A stretch of DNA of 64,000 nt from Eustoma russellianum (lineage: Eukaryota > Streptophyta > Magnoliopsida > Gentianales > Gentianaceae), in assembly GCA_036186865.1 (NCBI GenBank), contig AP025053.1:8512660-8576659 (forward strand). Reading direction: 5' to 3'. Both the position numbers and the translations under genes were made by a program. Below are positions 58,415 to 64,000 of this stretch, in pieces. The notes under the pieces are model-generated. The model saw only the letters and a list, made by a program, of their open reading frames with translations. It was not told where the DNA came from and did not search any database. Within the stretch, counting starts at the first letter, position 1. Every line of letters starts with the position of its first letter.

Positions 58415-58647
58415 GAAAGTAGAATATTCCTTGAGTAAATACTTACCATAGTAGATGTGTAGCGGATATTATGTAAATCAATGAGTGATTGTAGAGAGTA
58501 ATTATAGGGATTGATTGGGTTTGATTACCTTACCATGTAGGTGTTTAGTCATGTGTATAAACAGGGATTGTATCACAGCATATTTCGTATGAATGAATAA
58601 GAAAAACATTCTTCTCCATTCTTGCTTTTACTCTATATCTCTTATCA
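58409..58647 (+). mobile_element. 3' LTR of copia E
   Basis: 239 bp, identical to the 5' LTR except for one A to T difference. It supplies the pol stop codon at 58412-58414. Confidence 0.95.
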
Positions 58648-59177
58648 TTATGAAGGATTGATCATTTCCAGAGGCTCATAGTGCTGATATTAGAATTGCA
58701 GACCAAACCATTACTGCTAATACTCAGCATATCGAAAATCTAATCTAAATGCAATATCAGGACAAGTTTAATAATATTAATTATTAGGAACTCCAACGAT
58801 GTTTGGGTTTATTTACTAGGGTCAAGTATAGCAATAATGGCATTCTAAATCAATTTTGTTTTAACCAGCATCTAAGACTATCAATTCTCCGTCCGAACTC
58901 CAATTATTCCCTGAACAGGCATGACTGCCCGAACTCTTCTTTCGTAGCCGAAGAGAAAAAACTGGACAATAAGAATACCAAATCCCCTTCTCCACTTCAA
59001 AAAAAAATCTGATAATTTAAGACTTCAATTATTATGCGCATTATCTAATTGGATTTGTTTACCTCACAATTACACACGTGTATCTGCAAAATATGGGTAT
59101 AGGTTTGAATATTTTAATGAGACTTATCTTCTTTTAAACCAATAGTCTTATCATAAAGGTTGTGTTTATTCATATAT
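58648..59177. other. Unassigned spacer between copia E and copia F
   Basis: No recognised gene. A + strand frame at 58803-59012 (69 residues, ending EEKKLDNKNTKSPSPLQ) and the upstream ANTQHIENL segment have the look of a decayed gypsy gag start, but I cannot support that. Confidence 0.3.
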
Positions 59178-59696
59178 TGTTAAAGGTGAAAGTTGTGATC
59201 AATGATCCGTAACAGGTTGGCACTAGCACTATGAATTTGTAGTGACAATCAATGATTGGAATAATTAAGTGATGAATTCAGTTGAGTATGGAGTGAATGA
59301 GTTGCAGTTTTGTGCAACGGAGGATTTTGCTGGATGGGGGTGAGAAGTGCGCAGTGTGCAGTGAGGAAGAAGACGCTGGAAGTAGGCGGGAACGATTTAA
59401 AAGTGACGAAATGACAATTTTGCAATTACTCCAATTCTTGTATCAGTAGTGTAATAATGGACATTTTAGTCTTTTTGCCTTTTATCTCCTACACAAGTTG
59501 TATATGTTCGTTCCTTGCGCAGCTGACGGTTATGGCCTTCAAAATTGTAATTTGATTGAGTAGTTTTCTCCAAAATCCTATCTGCCATCGCATGCTATTT
59601 TTTGCACACTTGCTTTTTGTGTGTTTAATTTCTGGTGCGAATGTTCAGTTCTTGAGTTCGTTGATGTTTTTCTTGAAGATCGATGTAAAATTGACA
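59178..59696 (+). mobile_element. 5' LTR of copia F
   Basis: The end AAAATTGACA at 59696 is firm, because the primer-binding site TGGTATAAGAGCC (59697-59709) follows. The start TGTTAAAGG at 59178 is inferred from similar LTR starts (TGTTGCAGG, TGTTGAAG) and gives 519 bp, in the range of the related LTRs. Without the 3' LTR it cannot be confirmed. Confidence 0.7.
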
Positions 59697-59716
59697 TGGT
59701 ATAAGAGCCTTAATCC

Positions 59717-60817
59717 ATGAACTTTGGAATTTTCATGGCGTCAAACATAAACAACAAAAGTCCAAAGTCAGCCTCTACATCCAATTCTGCTATTGATCCT
59801 GTGGATGATCCGTATTTCATTCATCCAAGCGATAATCCGTTCATGGTGCTGGTTCAGCCGTTGCTTGATGGAAACAAGTATCACAGCTGGAGTAGATCTG
59901 TAAGAAGAGCGTTGGAATTGAAGAATAAAGTTGCGTTTGTGGACGGATCAATTGAGAAGCAAGAAGAGAACGCTCGCAAGTACAATGCGTGGCTCAAGGC
60001 TAACAATATGGTAGCCTCTTGGTTAGTAAACTCTTTAATTCCAAATATTGGGCAGAGTATTGTATGGTTAGATTCTGCAGTTGAAATATGGAATGATTTG
60101 AAGTTTAGATATGGAAATGCTGATTCCTTTAGACTTTATGATTTACAGGAAGAATTTTTTGCCATTAGACAAGAAAATAGCAGTGTGACTGAATACTATA
60201 CTAGGCTTAAGAGTGTTTGGGAGGAATGGCTAATCCTCAGATCCATTCCTGCTTGTTCATACCGTAGATGTACTTGTAATCTCATAGTAGAGATTAATAA
60301 GTTTGTTGAAAATGATCGTGTGATTAAGTTTTTGAAAGGATTGAATGATGATTTGGAGGCTGTAAAGTCACAAGTCCTCCTGTCTAGTCCACTGCCAGAT
60401 TTGAAGACTGCATTTGCCATGGCAGTGAAGTCGGAGAGAAAACTGAATTACTCTGCTGCTCAGGGACACTTTAATAATAGTCCTTCATCCGTGATGAATG
60501 TGAATAATGCATATGGAAATAATACTTTTGTTCCTAGTGGTAACAACAAATCTGCTGGTATAGGTCAGAAGAGAGGTGGATCAAGGCCTTACCAAAACAA
60601 TTACAAGGTGCCTGTCTGTAGCTATTGCAATAAGTTGGGGCATACTGTTGATAAATGCTATAAAAAACATGGATATACTCAAAGATTTAAGTCCAAGGTT
60701 CAAGTGAACATGGCTAGTAATAATAATGGAGCAAATCAGCATGGTGAAGAGATGAGTCAGACAGATTGTGATAAGAAGCAGTGTCAAGGCAATGTGATGT
60801 CACCTGTCCTGACGTAG
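59717..60817 (+). CDS. Copia F gag, open for 366 residues
   Basis: Gag forms the particle and binds RNA. ATG at 59717 (MNFGIF), with a second ATG at 59735 (MASNINNKSPK) that may be the real start. The gag core includes DDPYFIHPSDNPFMVLVQPL, DGNKYHSWSRSVRRALELK, AWLKANNMVASWLVNSL, FRYGNADSFRLYDLQEEF and VIKFLKGLNDDLEAVKSQ. The zinc knuckle CSYCNKLGHTVDKC (CX2CX4HX4C) lies near residues 303-316. The frame stops at TAG 60815-60817, and the same frame goes on as DQYAQLIHLLQELQ to another TAG at 60932-60934, then protease. In relatives gag and pol are one frame, so the first TAG is probably a mutation (CAG to TAG is possible); a regulated stop cannot be excluded. Confidence 0.85.
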   Translation: MNFGIFMASNINNKSPKSASTSNSAIDPVDDPYFIHPSDNPFMVLVQPLLDGNKYHSWSRSVRRALELKNKVAFVDGSIEKQEENARKYNAWLKANNMVASWLVNSLIPNIGQSIVWLDSAVEIWNDLKFRYGNADSFRLYDLQEEFFAIRQENSSVTEYYTRLKSVWEEWLILRSIPACSYRRCTCNLIVEINKFVENDRVIKFLKGLNDDLEAVKSQVLLSSPLPDLKTAFAMAVKSERKLNYSAAQGHFNNSPSSVMNVNNAYGNNTFVPSGNNKSAGIGQKRGGSRPYQNNYKVPVCSYCNKLGHTVDKCYKKHGYTQRFKSKVQVNMASNNNGANQHGEEMSQTDCDKKQCQGNVMSPVLT

Positions 60818-62474
60818 GATCAGTACGCGCAGTTGATTCATTTGTTGCAGGAGCTTCAGGAAAGCACAAGCAGAAGTGTTTCTATGGTGCCAAGCAACAC
60901 AGGTGCACGCCATGACGTCATGTCTGCACAATAGACTATGTCTTCAGCAAAGGAATCAGGTAAGGCATTGCAATTAAATTCAAATATATGGGTATTAGAT
61001 TCTGGGGATAGTCATCATGGCTCCTCTTTCATCAGCCTTTTTGAGTCCTATATTTCAGTTAATTCTGTCTCTGTTGAAGTGCCTAACAAATCCCTTGCCA
61101 AAGTCATACACATAGGCACAGTGAAAGTGAATCCACATCTGACCCTTACCAGTGTGTTCTACATTCCTGCATTTGGTTTCAAACTTATATCTTTGAGCAA
61201 ACTCAGATGTTCAAATAAGTTAAAAGTTTTTTTTAAATCTAATTCTTGATTGATTCAGGACCTCAGAACCAAGAAGAAGATTGGTTCGACTGAGGTAGAT
61301 CAAGGACTGTATTACCTTCATGGAACCTTCAAATCAGCAATCAGACACATTTCTTGCTACCTTCCCACTTTTTTGACACATGCTTTCACTTCTTCAGACG
61401 TATTGCTGTGGCATTCAAGATTGGGCCATATGTCCGACCTAAGAAAAAAAGAAATCCATAAAATAGGTCCTCTTGTAACCCCTGATCCATCCTTGCAATG
61501 TACTGTGTGTCCTCTTGCTAAACAGAAGATGACACCTTTTTCTGTTTCTGAATCTGTAGCTTCAGGTCTATTTTCTCTTATTCATATGGACATTTGGGGC
61601 CATATAAGTTCTCTACAATGTATAAGAAATATTACTTCCTTACTGTTATAGATGATTACATCAGATACTGTTGGCTTTATCTAATGAAGTCCAGGAGTGA
61701 GACTAGATCCATTGTGCAAAGTTTCTACCAATATGTTTCAATTAAATTTGATGCAAAAATAAAGAAGCTCAGAACTGACAATGGACCTGAATTCATGATG
61801 AATCAGTTTTATGCAGACCATGGTATAGTCCATCAAACAAGTTGTGTGAATACACAACAACAGAATGGTGTGGTTGAAAGGAAACACTAACACATCCTGA
61901 CTGTAGCAAGGGCACTTAGGTTCCAGTCACATCTTCCTTCCTCACATTGGGGATTTTGTATTCAATACTCAGTTTACCTCATAAATATAACTCCTACACA
62001 TGTCCTTCATCAGAAAACCCTATATGAGATGTTGTACAAGGAGATTCCATCATATAAGGATCTAAGGGTATTTGGTTGTCTGGCATTTGGAACCAACACC
62101 CAAAGACATAAAGAGAAGTTTGCTGCAAGAGCTAAGAAAAGTGTATTTCTAGGTCTGCCTTACAATACAAAAGGATACATCCTACAAGACCTTGATACCA
62201 AATATGTATACATATCCAGAGATGTTAACTTCTTTGAGACCACATTTTTATTCATTTCTCAGAATTCTTCTGCCTCTGAAAATTCAAACATACCAGATCC
62301 CCCACCTTCTTCAATCCCCTATCTGGAAAATGAACCAAGTTATCCTACAAATCCCATTCATCATGTTTCCAACCAATCTGAAGACAACAGTCTGTCACCC
62401 TTTCAAATTTCTCAGGCCACATCAAATCCTATCCATACAGATCCTCAGTCACCTTTAAATCTTGATACATCTGC
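60818..62474 (+). pseudogene. Copia F protease and integrase, broken
   Basis: Protease reads WVLDSGDSHH (Asp at 60998-61000 kept, but DSGA has become DSGD). TGA at 61247-61249 interrupts the frame. The integrase zinc segment is LLWHSRLGHMSDLRKKEIHK with CTVCPLAKQ. The core starts LIHMDIWG, then a frameshift near 61600-61650 leads to FLTVIDDYIRYCWLYLMKS, LRTDNGPEFMM and QQNGVVERKH (stop just after, at 61888-61890). The frame then runs to VFGCLAFGTNTQRHKEKFAARAKK..., VFLGLPYNTKGYILQDL and a proline/serine linker that ends at the gypsy LTR. All three DDE positions can be found, but the frame breaks make it non-functional. Confidence 0.9.
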
Positions 62475-62840
62475 TGTAGCGTCCCGTCCCGAACCCTAGG
62501 GTCAGAACCGGTATGCCTGCCGTATTCTGTTGAGGGATATACAAGGCGTCCGTACGAATCTCTGCACTTATCAAAACGACAGAGTATTCGATTGCGGAAG
62601 CGAAATAAATCAATTCAAAACTCTAAATCGAAAGTAAAATCCCCAAAATCATATATGTCCTCAAATGAAATAATAAATAAAATAAACTTCTCTATTTCTT
62701 GATCCTCAATCTCCAAACAGTCTCTACGAGTCCCACTGAGCCCACTCTGGATCTTCTCCAACCCATATATAATTATACCTTAAATCGTCAGCAAGAAAAC
62801 AAAACGAACGGTGTGAGCGACAAAAACGTCACTCAGTAGG
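62475..62840 (-). mobile_element. Gypsy LTR end, reverse orientation, inserted in copia F
   Basis: It starts TGTAGCGTCCC on the + strand, the reverse of the GGGGCGCTACA end of the LTR at 20044-21895. It matches that LTR backwards to about 21462, including ATCGAATACTCTGTCG (reversed), TATCCCT and the TGAGTGACGTTTTTGTCGC segment. At 62840 it is cut by a family-B LTR. The rest should lie right of the window. Confidence 0.88.
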
Positions 62841-64000
62841 TGTTGAGAAATATGTTTGGATAATTTTCAAAGCCATGATTTTAAGTGGTGAATACTTAAA
62901 AATGTCACACATGGAGTTATATATGATTAAAAGTTGAAAAGTTGAAAAGTTGACATCGATCTCTCAGGTTGTTGCACATCGATCGATCTATGTACATAGA
63001 TCTCTCACATCGATCGATCTATGTAAGGCAGAAAAGTTTAAGACCTTTCTGTGAGACATCGATCTCTAAACCTGAGACACATCGATCGATGTATGTACAT
63101 CGAACCCTCACTTCGATCGATCGATGTAGGTCAGAGGCAAACTCTGAAACTTTCTGTGAGACATCGATCTCTGAAGTTGAGGCACTTCGATCGATCGATG
63201 TCTAGGGTTTTTAGAAATAATTTTCTAAAATGTGTTAAAACGATTGTTTTCATTTGTATATGAATTATACATGTTCATTATGTGATTATTATGTGTTTTT
63301 GGTGATTATTATTTTCTTGTGATTAACGTGCCTTGGAAGTTTCTACAACTTACCAAAAAGGACAAAATTGGTATTTTAAGTTTTGTAGGAACATCATATG
63401 GTGAAAATATTTCAAGGGTGTATTATTATCTTGGTTATTATGACAAAGATGTTATTGTGATTATTTCCGACCATCCGGGTCATTTCTGGAGTTTTCTCAC
63501 ACCAGGGGTATTTTGGTCATTTTACTTCCAAGGGTATTTATGGTATTTTCACTCAAGGAATCTCTTGAGCATATTATTATCTTCATTCTGGAGCTGTGTT
63601 ATTATTATTTTGATGATAAAATGGTGATCTTATATCTTATTCTCTCAACCGATGATATTATTGACTACAGCTGGATATGTGACGATTTGAGATGTCACAT
63701 TCTATTTTTTCTTGAAGGCCCTCTTATATATGTTATAAGAGGATATTTATCATCATTATTCAGAGATATTAAAGGTGTCAAAGGTGTGGAAATTTTCTTG
63801 ACATATAAGAAGAAATATTGGGGAATTTCGGTGTTGCACGTTGACATAATCTTGTCAATTGTTATCTATTTATTTCTTCTTCAAAAATTTGAGTTGTTAC
63901 ACATATTGGTATGTCCAAAAACGTGATTAATCAGGTGGACATGATGTGGTATTAATTTTATGAGTTGGTGACAAGTGGACAAACCAAAAAGGAGCTGGTT
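62841..64000 (+). mobile_element. Family-B LTR, copy 2, running off the window
   Basis: It starts TGTTGAGAAATATGTTTGG within the gypsy LTR and matches the reverse of 32589 leftwards: AAGTGGTGAATACTTAAAAATG, the CGATCGATCG array, CTTGGAAGTTTCTACAACTT and AGGGGTATTTTGGTCA. The end is outside the window, so solo or full-length status is unknown. The reading frames at 63319-63926 are in non-coding LTR. Confidence 0.85.
62955..63205 (+). repeat. Array of CGATCGATCG palindromes, copy 3
   Basis: It contains ACATCGATCGATCTATGT twice (about 62977-63033), ACATCGATCGATGTATGT, and CTTCGATCGATCGATGT twice (about 63112 and 63186). These alternate with CTGTGAGACATCGATCTCT at about 63048 and 63160. It sits about 115 bases inside the LTR start, as in copy 2. 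Confidence 0.85.

Larger units (their letters stand above)
53285..58647 (+). mobile_element. Copia element E, intact and recent
   Basis: 5363 bp with two 239-bp LTRs that differ at a single base, a perfect primer-binding site, an unbroken gag-pol frame and a purine tract before the 3' LTR. The flanks are TTATC (53280-53284) and TTATG (58648-58652), a duplication with one mismatch. It is by far the youngest-looking element in the window and is the only one with every expected part in working order by inspection. Confidence 0.96.
59178..62474 (+). mobile_element. Copia element F, 5' part, cut off by a gypsy LTR
   Basis: 5' LTR, primer-binding site, gag, protease and integrase are present. The element stops at 62474, where a - strand gypsy LTR begins. 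RT, RNase H and the 3' LTR would lie beyond the nested insertions, outside the window. Gag and zinc knuckle are close to those of copia D, so both belong to one lineage. Confidence 0.9.

Noticed and set aside
1..64000. Host protein-coding genes, tRNA or rRNA genes
   Set aside because: No frame outside the retroelements shows a recognisable non-transposon domain, and I saw no tRNA cloverleaf or rRNA sequence by eye. Small or intron-rich genes in 23-29 kb could still be missed.

Overview
The window looks like nuclear DNA of a flowering plant, probably a dicot, from a repeat-rich and gene-poor region. I found no host gene, tRNA, rRNA, CRISPR array or bacterial operon. Nearly everything I can name is a retrotransposon: plant L1-type LINEs, Ty1/copia elements (including Sirevirus-like ones) and Ty3/gypsy chromovirus pieces. 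Many are nested inside one another. The species cannot be fixed from sequence alone.

Layout. 1-3536: 3' part of a LINE (LINE-1, + strand), split by a solo LTR (family A, 1391-2846, target duplication CATAT). 3563-9432: nearly complete LINE-2 (- strand), tail-to-tail with LINE-1 across one (TA)n tract. 9461 to about 16925: LINE-3 (- strand), split by a second solo LTR of family A (11479-12924, duplication AATTC). 17018-18515: LTR debris and a first array of CGATCGATCG palindromes. 18516-21895: 5'-truncated gypsy chromovirus with integrase, chromodomain and 3' LTR. 21896-23053: half of a Sirevirus-like LTR. 23054-29603: decayed, AT-rich DNA that I mostly cannot assign, with a gypsy pol tail near 24440-24720. 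29609-37695: copia element C, complete between LTRs with duplication CTAAT but full of stops, and with a solo LTR of family B inside its 5' LTR. 37731-45619: a - strand Sirevirus-like element with 2.8 kb LTRs, a primer-binding site, repeated polypurine tracts and gag, but no pol. 45877-51263: decayed copia D (duplication CATTC). 51700-53081: LTR scrap and the 3' end of an unrelated LINE with a poly(A)-like tail. 53285-58647: copia E, intact, with one 1559-residue reading frame and LTRs that differ at one base in 239. 59178-62474: copia F, cut off by a gypsy LTR (- strand, 62475-62840), itself cut by a second family-B LTR that runs off the window.

How it works together: each autonomous element encodes its own capsid/RNA-binding protein (gag or ORF1) and replication enzymes. 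Copia E looks able to do so today. The others are decayed, and several of their stop codons read as TGG to TGA/TAG, CGA to TGA or CAG to TAG, the pattern expected from deamination of methylated cytosine. Nesting gives relative ages: LINEs before the family-A LTRs, copia C before its family-B solo LTR, copia F before the gypsy LTR before the family-B LTR.

I saw no clearly undescribed multi-gene system. The observations most worth checking are paired stem-loops at matching places in the 3' UTRs of three diverged LINEs, (TA)n LINE tails, a TAG at the same codon of two LINE endonucleases, an ATGA overlap joining LINE ORF1 and ORF2, the gag-only Sirevirus-like element, and the CGATCGATCG palindrome arrays.
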